From contig CAVZNR010000049.1 in assembly GCA_963776675.1 (NCBI GenBank), positions 1 through 64,000 of the forward strand: 64,000 nt of DNA, written 5' to 3'. Under the pieces are notes generated by a model. That model was not told the origin of the DNA. It searched no databases and was given only the letters and a program-made list of their open reading frames with translations. The translations under genes and the position numbers were made by a program. Origin of the DNA: Hyphomicrobium_A sp963776675. GTDB lineage: Bacteria; Pseudomonadota; Alphaproteobacteria; Rhizobiales; Hyphomicrobiaceae. The stretch's first letter is position 1, and each line of letters starts with the position of its first letter. Shown piece by piece: positions 32,733 through 41,921 of the stretch.

Positions 32733-34990
32733 ATGCGTCCGACGGATATTCCGCGTGCATTCCGCGAGGAGTCCCGCAATTTCTTCGACATACTCTACCG
32801 GCTGCGGGCCGTCCTTCTGCTCGCGCCCCTGCTCGTGCTCGCCTTCGCCAACGATCAAGTGATCGATATTGCGCATGAGTATTTGGGATCCCGCGGTCCG
32901 TTTCCCGATCGCTTCGACTTCGCGCTCGTCACGCTCGTGATCACGGCCGCGCTCCCGCTTCTGTTCATCCTCTTCATTCTGGATGCGCGCTACACAGGTG
33001 AAAGCCGCTACAGTCTGGGACAGCGCTCGGGATTGGCGCGGTGTTCCTTCTACCGATGCTGCCGGCTGTGTATTTCTGGGCCGAATTGCACTCCGGCCCC
33101 ACCAATCTCGTCGCCCACCAATACACAGCGTGGAATACCTCGATAACCAACATTCTCTTCCTTGCCGCGATCTGCAGCCTCTTGTTCGCCGTGCTGCCCC
33201 CGATCATCGTCACAGCGCTCGCATGCGTTTGGAGGGGACTGCGGCTGCGCTGGGTCTACATCGCTCTTACCGTGCTGGGGCTCGCCGCCTATGCGAGCCT
33301 CTGCCTTCTTCCCCTGCTCGTACCCAACGAGCGCCTGTTCCCGCTCATCCGTGCCCTAACCAGTCGGATAGGCGTGTTCCCTTTTATTGGGTTGTTCCTG
33401 CTGGCGATCTTCTCCGTCGCCGCGCTGTCGTCGATCGCATTCGACACGTGGCGCATTCCGGTCTTCAGCTTGCTGGTCCTGACGGCGCTTGTCTTTTCCG
33501 TGATGGGTCTCAATTCGGACTTTGACGTCAGACTGCTCGGCTCGGGCAAGACCGAGATGAAGCCGCCGCCGATCGTCCACCGCATTCCGCCAATGGCTCA
33601 ACGACCGCAAGGATTACACCCAGTACCGCGGCGCCAATCCGCCGCGTCCCTATCCCGTCTATCTGGTGGCGATGGCCGGAGGCGGAGCCTATGCCGGCTT
33701 CCATTCCTCCTATTTCCTCTCGCGATTGTTCAAGAGCTGCCCTAAGCTGCGGCATCACACGTTTGCCATTTCAGCAGTGTCCGGCGGCGCGCTCGGTGCC
33801 GCCTTGATCGCAACCGAGGCTGCCCGCAAGCCGGGCAGCGCCGAGCTCGTCGACGCCGATGCCGTGCTCAAGTGCAATGTTGATCCAGGTTTGGACGATG
33901 CGGGGCCGGACTTAAAAAAGATCGAGAAGTTCTTCTCCCTCGATCACTTCGGCTTCCTGGTTTGGGCCCGTCTCTATCCGGACATGCTTCGGCGGCTACT
34001 CTGGTTCAAGGTCCCCAGATTGAACTCCGATACGCTGTTCGAGCAGTGGTTCAATGCAAATTGGAAACAGGATCGCCGGGGATCCGCGAGCACTGAGCCT
34101 CTCCGAATTTGGTGTTCAGCTATTGGCGGCCCGATGGCGATGCGCCCGCCCTGTTCTTCAACGTCACCAATACAGAAACCGGCCGGGCTGAGGCCGTGTC
34201 GCCGCTGCACTTTCCGCGCAATCTGCCATCGCGCAAGAACAGCGATATGAGGCTGATCACGGCGGCCGGGCTCAGCTTCCGTTTTCCGATCCTGAGCTTG
34301 CCCGGAACCTTGCCGCGCAACAGCTTCATTCCGGCGCAAGGTTTCGATCCCGTCACGAACTACGACACGCTCGAGACAACGGCCACTTACGTCGACGGCA
34401 GCTACTATGAGAACTCAGGCTTGCAAGTGCTCGGCAGGGTGAGGACGGAGCTTGAGCACTCCGCGGCCGATCTCAACATCCAAGTGCGAGTAATCTCGTT
34501 TGCCGCCTCACCAAACGAGGAGAGGCTTCGCCCCTCGCGCAGCGACGAAGACACGCTCATTGCCCCCGTCAATGCGCTGCTTGCTGCGCGCATGCAGCGC
34601 GGCGTCGATGAATGGGAATCGTTCCTGCGCCACCATGGCAATTTCGACGCGTATTTGAGCCTGTATCAGGACAATTGGCACCATCACCTCCCCCTGGGTT
34701 GGACGCTGTCGCACCAATCGCTGACGTTCATCAAGCGCCATTTTGGGGTGCCGTCCGACTGCAGCTATACGGAACGGTTCTGGGAGATGTTGCCGCGCGA
34801 TTTTGACGGAGCCCGCTCGTTCTTCGCCAAGCGGTTCCCGCCGAATGATTATGGTGAGGGCATGCCGGAGTTCCGCCCGCGCGATCTGGATGTAAAGGAC
34901 GCAAGTCGCCTCTCTAAGCTCGATATGCTCTCTCAGCGCATCTACATGGGCTGCCAAGTGGGCAAGATCTTTCGCGACTTGGCGAACTAG
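32733..34990 (+). pseudogene. membrane-anchored patatin-like phospholipase, three frameshifts
   Basis: Four overlapping frames assemble into one protein of about 752 residues. The N-terminal half has seven or so hydrophobic segments (FFDILYRLRAVLLLAPLLVLAF, ALVTLVITAALPLLFILFIL, ITNILFLAAICSLLFAVLPP, IPVFSLLVLTALVFSVMGL). The second half is a patatin domain: AMAGGGAYAGFHSSYFLSR (oxyanion hole), AISAVSGGALGAALIA (Ser nucleophile GxSxG-like) and VDGSYYENSG (catalytic Asp). The frame changes near 33030-33032 (one base missing in a G run), 33580-33581 (one extra C) and 34099-34104 (one base missing). GGGGGG lies five bases before the ATG at 32733. Catalytic residues survive, so decay, if real, is recent. 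Confidence 0.75.
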
Positions 34991-35136
34991 CAGAAGGCTT
35001 GATGAAGAGGAACGCTCTGCCGCGGAGATCACCGTCGCGTCCGCATAGTTGGCATTGGTGGCCGTGGCGGCTTCAGGCTCGGCAGGTAGTCTCGGGCGTC
35101 TGAAGAGGCGCTGCTGCTGCGGCGACGTCTGGAAAG

Positions 35137-36719
35137 GGTCTTGGTCGTGTAAAAACGCCGCCGGGGATGATGGCCCCGAGGTGATGGGCAGGTTTGGAAC
35201 CGCAAGTCACTGCCTCACACCCCGATGGCGACCAGTAGCGGCTTGACACCCATGATGTTCATGACGCGGGTCAGATTGTAGGCCAGCACGTGCAGCGCCA
35301 TCTCGGCGGCGACCTTCGGCAACGTCTTCATCAGGAAGTGCGTGGCGCCCATGCGGGCCTTGAGCGTTCCGAACGGATGCTCGACAGTCTCCCGCCGGCG
35401 GCGCATCGCCTGCGGATCGGCGTCGAGACGCGCCTGCACCGCTTCGAGGACATGCTCGTGCTCCCAGCGTGGGATGCGCCGCTCGGGACCCGTTGTACAC
35501 TTCGTCTTCAGCGGACAGCTGCCGCACACCGTCGTCCAGTAGCGACGCATCGCCTTGTCGCCCTCTTGCGTCGTCATGCGATAGGTCAGCGCCCGGCCCG
35601 CCGGGCAGATGTAAGCGTCCTGCGTCTCGACGTAGACGAAGTCCTGCTTGCCGAAGCGGCCTTCCGACTTGGCGCCCGAGGTCATCGGCTTGGGCAGCGT
35701 CACCGTAATGCCGGCCTCCTGGCACGCGAGGATCTCGGGGCTGTTGAAGTAGCCGCGGTCGGCAACGGCTTCGAGGGTGTCGGTTCGCATCACGGTCTTC
35801 GCGGCTTTGCCGACACGCGCCAGCTGTGAGCGGTCCGATCCCGAGGTCGTCACCTCGTGCGTGACGATCAGATGGTTCTCGGTCTCGACGGCCACTTGAA
35901 CGTTGTAGCCGACGACGCCCGAGCCGCGCCCGCTCGTTGCCATCGAGCGGCTGTCGGGATCGGTGAGCGAGATCTGCTGATCGGGTGAAGCCAGCATCTT
36001 CCTCTCGTAGGATTCGAGGCGCTTCATCTCTGTATCGAGCCTTGCCAGCTTCTCCTTGAGATGCTCTGCCTTGGCGGCAAGCGCCTCCGTCGGCTCTTGC
36101 CGGTCTGCCGTTTCGAGCTGGCTGAGATAGCGCGCAACGCTCTCCTCCAGCTGGGCGCGACGGCGCTCCACCTTGCCCTTCGTGAAGTTGCGGTCGCGGT
36201 TGTTGACCGCCTTGAACTTAGAGCCATCGATGGCAACGCTCGCCGTCGCGAGCAGTCCCAGCTCGCGGCACAGCTCCACGAAGCGTGCGCAGACTTGCCG
36301 TAGACCGAGACCGTTGTCCTTGCGGAAGTCGGCGATGGTCTTGTGATCGGGCACGAGACGGCCCAGGAGCCAGAGAAGCTCCAAATTGCGTCCGGCTTCG
36401 CGCTCCAGCCGCCGGCTCGACTGCACCCGGTTGAGATAGCCGTAGATGTAGAGCTTCAGAAGCACCGAAGGGTGGAAGCCGGGCCGCCCCGTAGCGGCGG
36501 GCTCGACACCGTCAAACCCTAGATCGCGGAGGTCGAGCGCATCGACGAAGGCGTCAATCGCGCGGACCGGGTTCTCCTCTTCGATCCAATCGTCAAGACA
36601 CTCCGGCAGGAGTGTCGACTGCCCACGATCTGCCCCTTCGACGAACCGCTTCATGATCACCCCCGAAGAATCATGAGGTGAGATCATATTCCGGCAGCTC
36701 TTTTCACACAGCCAGGGTC
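35137..36719 (-). mobile_element. IS1182-family insertion sequence
   Basis: A 1.58-kb element with one transposase gene. Its ends are imperfect inverted repeats of about 28 bases: 35137-35164 (starting GGTCTTGGTCGTGTAAAAAC) and 36691-36719 (ending CACACAGCCAGGGTC). They match at about 20 positions. Target duplications are not evident, so the boundary is good to a few bases. The intact transposase suggests recent or ongoing mobility. It inserted just downstream of the broken membrane-patatin gene. Confidence 0.85.
35215..36654 (-). CDS. IS1182-family transposase
   Basis: A 479-residue DDE transposase of full length. The N-terminal domain reads PENPVRAIDAFVDALDLRDLGF-like and YGYLNRVQSSRRLEREAGRNLELLWLLGRLVPDHKTIADFRKDN, typical of the IS1182 (DUF772) type. 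The DDE fold has VAIDGSKFKAVNN (first Asp), YNVQVAVE, ADRGYFNSPEI (second Asp) and ETVEHPFGTLKARMG (Glu). A Cys cluster CGSCPLKTKC sits before the last motif. The ATG at 36654 (MKRFVEG) is preferred to the one at 36687. The whole frame is intact. Confidence 0.95.
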   Translation of the reverse strand: MKRFVEGADRGQSTLLPECLDDWIEEENPVRAIDAFVDALDLRDLGFDGVEPAATGRPGFHPSVLLKLYIYGYLNRVQSSRRLEREAGRNLELLWLLGRLVPDHKTIADFRKDNGLGLRQVCARFVELCRELGLLATASVAIDGSKFKAVNNRDRNFTKGKVERRRAQLEESVARYLSQLETADRQEPTEALAAKAEHLKEKLARLDTEMKRLESYERKMLASPDQQISLTDPDSRSMATSGRGSGVVGYNVQVAVETENHLIVTHEVTTSGSDRSQLARVGKAAKTVMRTDTLEAVADRGYFNSPEILACQEAGITVTLPKPMTSGAKSEGRFGKQDFVYVETQDAYICPAGRALTYRMTTQEGDKAMRRYWTTVCGSCPLKTKCTTGPERRIPRWEHEHVLEAVQARLDADPQAMRRRRETVEHPFGTLKARMGATHFLMKTLPKVAAEMALHVLAYNLTRVMNIMGVKPLLVAIGV

Positions 36720-37265
36720 ATGAGCGGTCATTTAGCTGGCTTCCACAGCAAGTCCGCTTGCCCGTCAACAGGGGGCAGCTTGGCGGCGTCAAGCGCACGG
36801 CCGCGAAGAAGGGCCAGAAGCAGTCATCGGGTTTGATATCGAACTCCGTCAGCTTCCCCCTCAAGGGCGGCCAACATTTGCTTTCAGCAATGAGCCGGCT
36901 CTACTGCGGTCTAGGCACTTAGCCTGAAAGGAGCGGGAACGCGGCGACTGCTCTGGCTGTTGCTGGCCCTCGCAACAAGCGTTGCAGTTACGACGTTGGC
37001 ATCGCGTTCCGGCATTAGCTTTCGGATTTGGCCTTGTCGATATTGTCAGATGATGAGCGCTCAACGCATGGAGCGCATGCGCCGAAAAGGCTTCTAGCCG
37101 CGAATTGAAGCGCCGGCTCTATAGGGCACGACCCAGAGCGACGCTTCCCACGCCTCCCACGCTTTTGCGCAATGTGATAAAGGTCTGGGCACGGGATATT
37201 GCGTCCCCCGAAGATTGCTGCGCGTTGAATTGCAACGCCGATCGGGCTGGCGCCGAGAGAACGGC
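36720..37265. other. gene-poor stretch after the insertion sequence
   Basis: About 545 bases with no supportable gene. Fragments such as GCGGTCATTTAGCTGGCTTCC resemble short repeats common between rhizobial genes. One frame (about 36930-37097) would encode a hydrophobic helix followed by a basic tail, preceded by AAAGGAG, but it has no ATG, GTG or TTG in the right place. It may be a remnant. Confidence 0.45.
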
Positions 37266-37565
37266 ATGTTGCGTTGGTTTTGGCTTATTTTCGGTATCGT
37301 TTGGGGCGTTTGCCTCGGCGATGCGGCGCGCTACGCCAATGCCAACTACGAAGCGATCAAGGCAACCGCGGACGGGATCGACGCGAGGGCGCCGTATGGC
37401 CCGCTCATTCTGCTTTTCACGGTCGGCTCCGTGCTGCTTCTCGTTTTGCTGCTGATCGTTGGCGTCGTCGCCTTGCGCCGGCGGCGTGGGTTTTGGTCGC
37501 TGATGCTCGGCGTCCTGGCCGGGATGGGCGGATCCAGCGTGATGGCCGTGATCTCCTCGGCATGA
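37266..37565 (+). CDS. small hypothetical membrane protein
   Basis: A 99-residue protein with three hydrophobic segments: MLRWFWLIFGIVWGVCLGDAA, PLILLFTVGSVLLLVLLLIVGVVAL and FWSLMLGVLAGMGGSSVMAVI, with an RRRRG loop on the cytoplasmic side. The ATG at 37266 is chosen; the upstream open frame (from 37215) is basic and unlike coding sequence. No family is recognised. It is isolated at the right edge of the accessory region. Confidence 0.55.
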   Translation: MLRWFWLIFGIVWGVCLGDAARYANANYEAIKATADGIDARAPYGPLILLFTVGSVLLLVLLLIVGVVALRRRRGFWSLMLGVLAGMGGSSVMAVISSA

Positions 37566-37806
37566 GCGATGCCCAGCGAGCGCGCCCCCTTATCGCAACA
37601 TCGCGAGAGGGTTTCGATTGCGACCGTCAGCCGCTAGGCTCTGGCTTCGTGCCGCGTTGACGAGCACTTAGGCACTCTGGTCTGCAATTGGTTGTCTTTT
37701 GGACGCCCAATCGAGACTTTCCCCTTGCGAAAGATTTTTGCGTGGTGTGAAAGTAAGCGAAACCAATCAAGCGAGTAGCCTGGGCCGCAGGCAGAAGGGG
37801 ACGTAG

Positions 37807-39138
37807 TTGGCAACGGCTGTCGGCCAGGGGGCGGAGCCCGGAGGTGGCGACTTCGCGGTCGCACACGTGGGCATTTTCGATTTCACGGGATCCTTCCGCG
37901 AGAAGCGCCTGGACGCGGCCGCTTTCGTCCTTGCGCTGGAGAAGGGCTGGCACTTCATCGATGCGCTGCCCTACTGGATGCACGACGAGACCTGTTTCGT
38001 CGAGCGCGGCTTCGTCGACGAGGCCGTGCGCATCGACCCCGATTCGGTGCGCCGCTACGTGTTCGAGCCGGCGGCCCTGGTCGCCGTCGCCGACTACACC
38101 GGCCCCAGTGCCACCATCTCTCCGCGCGCCACCTTGGCGCGCGTCATCGACAAGGCGCGCGGGCTCGGTTTCGAGGCGATCGGCGGCTTCGAGTACGAGA
38201 CGATCTTTCTCGCCGAGACCGGCGCCTCCCTGCGCGACAAGAACTGGCAGAACCTGACGCCGGCGCTGCCCCACAACCGCTGCTGGTCGGGCGTGGCGCC
38301 CGCCGCCGATACCGCGTTCCTGACCGCGGTGCACGACCAGCTCAGCGCCTGTCACATCAATCTTGCCCATCACTGCATGGAGCTGGGACCGGGCTGCGTG
38401 GAGTACTGCCTCGGCCCCGACCCGCTGCTCAAGGCGGCCGACGACGCGGCGTTCTTAAAGGTCTTCACCAGGGCGATCGCGCGCCGGCACGGAATGACGG
38501 CGAGCTTCCTTGCGCAGCTCGACGAGGGCTTCCCCGGGCTCGGAGGGCATCTGTCCATCTCCCTGCGCGACAAGAGCGGCAAGCCGGCCTTCAACGATCC
38601 CGCCGAGCCCGGACGTTTGAGTGCGCCGGCGCGCGCGTTCCTCGGCGGCATTCTGGCGATGGCGCCGCAGTGGATGTGCATGTTCGCGCCATCGGTCAAC
38701 GCCTTCCGGCGTCTGCGTCCGGGCAACTGGGCGCCGCGCGCCGCCAACTGGGGTTTGAGCAACTACTCGTGCGCGGTGCGCGTCGTGATGGATGAGCCGA
38801 CCACCACGCGCTTCGAGTTCCGCCTGCCCGGCGCCGACGCCATGCCGCACATGATGGCCGCCATGCTGCTGGGCGCCGGCCTGTGGGGCCTCGAAAACCG
38901 GGCCGACCCGGGACCGCCGGTCACCGGCAACGGACGGCTTGCGCAAGCCCGAGCCGGCGAGGAGCTGCCGACCTCGCTGGAGGAGGCCGCGCGGCGCTTT
39001 TCCAAATCGGAGGCGGCGCGCGCAACCTTCGGCGCGCCCTTCGTCGATCACTATTCGGCCTGGTGTGCCGCAGAAGCCGCGGCGTTCCACGCCCATGTAT
39101 CCGCCTTTGAGCGGGCCCGCTACCTGGAGAGCTTGTAA
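37807..39138 (+). CDS. glutamine-synthetase-like ligase, first of a pair
   Basis: A 443-residue GS-family protein. The N-terminal beta-grasp domain is divergent (VAHVGIFDFTGSFREKRLD). Catalytic-domain landmarks are kept: GGFEYETIF (metal Glu pair), MELGPGCVEYCLGP (metal Glu), GLGGHLSIS (ammonia/metal His) and TRFEFRLPGADAMPHMMAAMLLGAG (R-x-E/F-R). Such GS-like proteins usually gamma-glutamylate an amine and do not assimilate ammonia. The start is a TTG with GAAGGGG six bases upstream. Its TAA stop is followed at once by the ATG of a second GS-like gene; a P450 gene follows that. The substrate is unknown; an alkyl or cyclic amine is a reasonable guess from context. Confidence 0.8.
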   Translation: MATAVGQGAEPGGGDFAVAHVGIFDFTGSFREKRLDAAAFVLALEKGWHFIDALPYWMHDETCFVERGFVDEAVRIDPDSVRRYVFEPAALVAVADYTGPSATISPRATLARVIDKARGLGFEAIGGFEYETIFLAETGASLRDKNWQNLTPALPHNRCWSGVAPAADTAFLTAVHDQLSACHINLAHHCMELGPGCVEYCLGPDPLLKAADDAAFLKVFTRAIARRHGMTASFLAQLDEGFPGLGGHLSISLRDKSGKPAFNDPAEPGRLSAPARAFLGGILAMAPQWMCMFAPSVNAFRRLRPGNWAPRAANWGLSNYSCAVRVVMDEPTTTRFEFRLPGADAMPHMMAAMLLGAGLWGLENRADPGPPVTGNGRLAQARAGEELPTSLEEAARRFSKSEAARATFGAPFVDHYSAWCAAEAAAFHAHVSAFERARYLESL

Positions 39139-40617
39139 ATGACTGGTACGACCGACATCGAAGCCTTCGTCGACGCCCCCGGCCGCGCCGATCAGGTGGC
39201 GCAAGTGCGCAAGCTGATCGACGAATTGGGGATCGACTATCTCTACCTGCAGTTCGTCTCCATCACGGGCCGCATCTGCGGCAAGGGCATCCCCGCCGAC
39301 CACTGGGAGAGCGTCGCCAAGAAGGGCTTCCAGCTTGTGTATGGCGCCACCGTCAACTTGTTCACCAACCGCCACGGCGCGTATCTGGGCTACGGCCCGG
39401 AGGCCGCCGAGCTCATCGGCATCCCCGAGCCCGAGACCTTCTGCCAGCTGCCTTGGGACAAGCGCGTCGCCCGCGTCTTCTGCACGCTCTTCCGCAACCG
39501 CGAGGAGCGCACCGAGCCGGGCGCCTTCCTGACCTCGGACTGCCGCGGGAATTTGCGCCGCATCCACGAGCAGTTCAAAGCCGAGCACGGCGGGCTGCAC
39601 ATGCGCCACGGCACCGAGCCGGAGATGATGTGGCTGAAGAAGGATGCCGACGGCCAGCCGGCCGGCGGCTTCTCCAAGCCCTACTGCTATCACATCGACC
39701 AGTTCGAAAGCCTGCGCCCCGTCTACATGAAGGTGATCCAGTACGCGCGCGCCATGGGCCTCGACATGATCCAGGGCGACCACGAGGACGCTCCGGGGCA
39801 GTTGGAACTGAACTTCACCTATGACGATCCGCTGCGCACCGCCGATCGCCTCACGACCTACCGCCAGATCTGCGCCCAAGTGGCGCGCGAGCACGACCTC
39901 ATCGCCTGCTTCATGTCGAAGCCGTTCATGGGCGTGTCCGCGTCGGGCTGCCACCACAACATCTCGTTCTGGCGCGGCGGCGAGACCGTCACCAAGAAGC
40001 TGGGTCAGTATCGTGTGGCGGCCATGCCCGAGGTGTTCGCGCACCTTGAGGGCGGCGACAACACCTTCATGCCCGACGGCGAAGACCAGCGCATGCCGGG
40101 CAAGGTGGGCAAGCAAGTCATCGCCGGCATCGTCGACCACCTCTACGCGCTCACCGCCATCGGCTGCTCGACGGTGAACTCCTACCGCCGCCTGTGGGAT
40201 ACGGGCTTCTGGGCACCGGTGTTCGCCGACTGGGGCTTCCAGAACCGCACGACGGGCCTGCGCATCTCCGCGCCCGGGCGCTTCGAGTATCGCGCCGTGG
40301 ATTCGATGGTGAACCCCTACCTGATGGCCGGCGCGATCATCAAAGCCGCCGACGACGGCATCAAGCGCGACCTCGACCCCGGCCCGCCGGAGGAGCGCAA
40401 CATCTATGACGCCATGGAGCAGGGCAAGCAGGTCAAGAAGCTGCCGATGACGCTCGGCCACGCGCTCGAGGAGCTAGCGAAGGACGAGGTGATCAAGTCG
40501 GCCATGCCCGGCGAAATGTTCCGCCTCTATCACGAGTACAAAACCGACGAGTGGGAGCGTTTCAATCACACCGTCACCGACTTCGATGTGAAGACCTATC
40601 TCGACTGCCTGCCCTAG
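39139..40617 (+). CDS. glutamine-synthetase-like ligase, second of a pair
   Basis: A 492-residue GS-family protein with a complete catalytic set: beta-grasp YLYLQFVSITGRICGKGIPA, metal Glu pair in HGTEPEMMWL, EDAPGQLELNF, GVSASGCHHNISFW (His) and GRFEYRAVDSMVNPYLMAGAI. The C-terminus lacks the Tyr adenylylation loop of GlnA. It starts directly after the stop of the first GS-like gene (no gap), so the two are co-translated and might form a mixed complex or act on successive amine substrates. It is only distantly like the first gene, so this is not a recent tandem duplication. Confidence 0.85.
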   Translation: MTGTTDIEAFVDAPGRADQVAQVRKLIDELGIDYLYLQFVSITGRICGKGIPADHWESVAKKGFQLVYGATVNLFTNRHGAYLGYGPEAAELIGIPEPETFCQLPWDKRVARVFCTLFRNREERTEPGAFLTSDCRGNLRRIHEQFKAEHGGLHMRHGTEPEMMWLKKDADGQPAGGFSKPYCYHIDQFESLRPVYMKVIQYARAMGLDMIQGDHEDAPGQLELNFTYDDPLRTADRLTTYRQICAQVAREHDLIACFMSKPFMGVSASGCHHNISFWRGGETVTKKLGQYRVAAMPEVFAHLEGGDNTFMPDGEDQRMPGKVGKQVIAGIVDHLYALTAIGCSTVNSYRRLWDTGFWAPVFADWGFQNRTTGLRISAPGRFEYRAVDSMVNPYLMAGAIIKAADDGIKRDLDPGPPEERNIYDAMEQGKQVKKLPMTLGHALEELAKDEVIKSAMPGEMFRLYHEYKTDEWERFNHTVTDFDVKTYLDCLP

Positions 40618-40627
40618 GCCGCGCGGC

Positions 40628-40699
40628 GTGCCGGATCTTCGGGTCCGGCACCGCGTTTGAGACCGGAGCAGACGTGTCGGACCGGAAGCGGTCCGGCAC
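40628..40699. repeat. two palindromes between the GS-like and P450 genes
   Basis: Hairpin 1: GTGCCGGA (40628-40635) and TCCGGCAC (40644-40651) with an eight-base loop TCTTCGGG. Hairpin 2: GTGTCGGACC (40674-40683) and GGTCCGGCAC (40690-40699) with a six-base loop. The shared GTGCCGGA/TCCGGCAC core also occurs in the hairpin after ubiA, so they may be copies of a dispersed palindrome. In the transcript they could lower P450 expression relative to the GS-like genes. Confidence 0.55.
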
Positions 40700-40722
40700 C
40701 TCCTATGATGAGGACCAAAGCC

Positions 40723-41916
40723 ATGCCAGCGATGCTCGACGAAGCGCCCTTCGTCAATCTCGCCGACCCCAAGCTGTCAATCCGCTCCAAGCCCATCAAG
40801 GATGCACGCCAGGACAGCTGGTATGCGCTGACGCCCTACGGCATCGCGGTCCTGCGCTACCCCGACATGCGCAACCTCCTGCTGCACAAGAGCCTGCGCC
40901 AGGGCAGCCATGCCTGGCCCGCGCACAACAAGGTCACCGGCATCTTCGCCGACTGGTGGGCGCGCACCATCCTGGTGCAGGAGGGCGCCGATCACGCGCG
41001 TTTGCGAAAGCTCGTCAACCCTGCGTTCGCCCCCAAGGTCATCGCCGGGCTGCGGTCGGAGTTCGACGCCATAGCGCTCGAGCTCGCCGACACCTTCTCC
41101 GACCGTGGCGAATGCGATTTCATGGCCGACTTCGCCGATCCTTATGCCGCGCGCGTGCTCTGCCACATCCTCGGCCTGCCGCGCGAGGAGGCCGACCACG
41201 TGCTGCATCTCTCCGCCACCATGGGGCTGGCGCTCGGCGTCTCCTTCAAGGAGAACGAGGACCGCATCAACGCGGCCACCGAAGGCATGTTCGCCTACGC
41301 CGACGCGCTGGTGGCGAAACGCAAGAGCGCGCCCGGCAACGACTTCATGTCGAGTCTGGTTGCTGCCAGCGAGGACGACGACCGGCTTTCGAACGAGGAG
41401 CTGCGCGACATGATCCTGATGCTGGTGTTCGCCGGCATCGACACGACGCGCAACCAGCTGGGCCTGGGCATCTCAACTTTCCTCGAGCACCCCGAGCAGT
41501 GGGAGCTGTTGGCGGACAAGCCGGAGCTCGCCCCCAAGGCGGTCGAGGAGGTGATGCGCGTGCGCCCGACGATCACCTGGGTCACGCGCGAGGCGATCGA
41601 CGACTTCGTCTACAACGACCTCACCATCAAGAAAGGAACGACGCTGCATCTGCTGTCGGAGGCGGCCGGCACGGACCCCAACGTGTTCCCGCCCGGCTTC
41701 GACATCACGGCGGAGCGCGAGCGCCACTTCGGCTTCGGCGCCGGCCCGCATCACTGCCTCGGCCACGCGATTGCGCGCAGCGACATGGCGGTCGCGTTCT
41801 CGATATTGCCGGCGCGAATGCGCAACCTGCGCGTCGGCGGCCCCGCCACCTACCTGCCCGACTCGGGCAACACGGGGCCCATCTCGTTGCCGGTGGTGTT
41901 TGATCCGGCGGGGTGA
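40723..41916 (+). CDS. cytochrome P450
   Basis: A 397-residue soluble bacterial P450. The I-helix oxygen motif AGIDTT lies at about 237-242, the K-helix ExxR in EEVMR, and the haem loop FGFGAGPHHCLG has the axial Cys345. No membrane anchor is present. The ATG at 40723 has GAGGA eight bases before it. It is downstream of two GS-like genes with a 105-base gap containing two hairpins. In mycobacterial morpholine/piperidine clusters a P450 gene is next to a GS-like gene, so oxidation of an amine or its gamma-glutamyl derivative is a plausible inference. No ferredoxin or reductase gene is adjacent, so electron partners must be elsewhere. Confidence 0.93.
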   Translation: MPAMLDEAPFVNLADPKLSIRSKPIKDARQDSWYALTPYGIAVLRYPDMRNLLLHKSLRQGSHAWPAHNKVTGIFADWWARTILVQEGADHARLRKLVNPAFAPKVIAGLRSEFDAIALELADTFSDRGECDFMADFADPYAARVLCHILGLPREEADHVLHLSATMGLALGVSFKENEDRINAATEGMFAYADALVAKRKSAPGNDFMSSLVAASEDDDRLSNEELRDMILMLVFAGIDTTRNQLGLGISTFLEHPEQWELLADKPELAPKAVEEVMRVRPTITWVTREAIDDFVYNDLTIKKGTTLHLLSEAAGTDPNVFPPGFDITAERERHFGFGAGPHHCLGHAIARSDMAVAFSILPARMRNLRVGGPATYLPDSGNTGPISLPVVFDPAG

Positions 41917-41921
41917 GCCGT

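Noticed and set aside
32243..32791. 182-codon reverse frame in the accessory region
   Set aside because: Arg/Ser/Cys-rich, no ribosome site, overlaps the start of the patatin gene; looks like random frame in gene-poor DNA.
32189..36725. GGTCATGAGCG occurring near 32194 and again at the right end of the insertion sequence
   Set aside because: Only 11 bases and not placed as a target duplication; chance cannot be excluded.
36930..37097. Frame with a hydrophobic helix and basic tail after AAAGGAG
   Set aside because: No ATG, GTG or TTG is in a usable position; could be a remnant, but cannot be supported.
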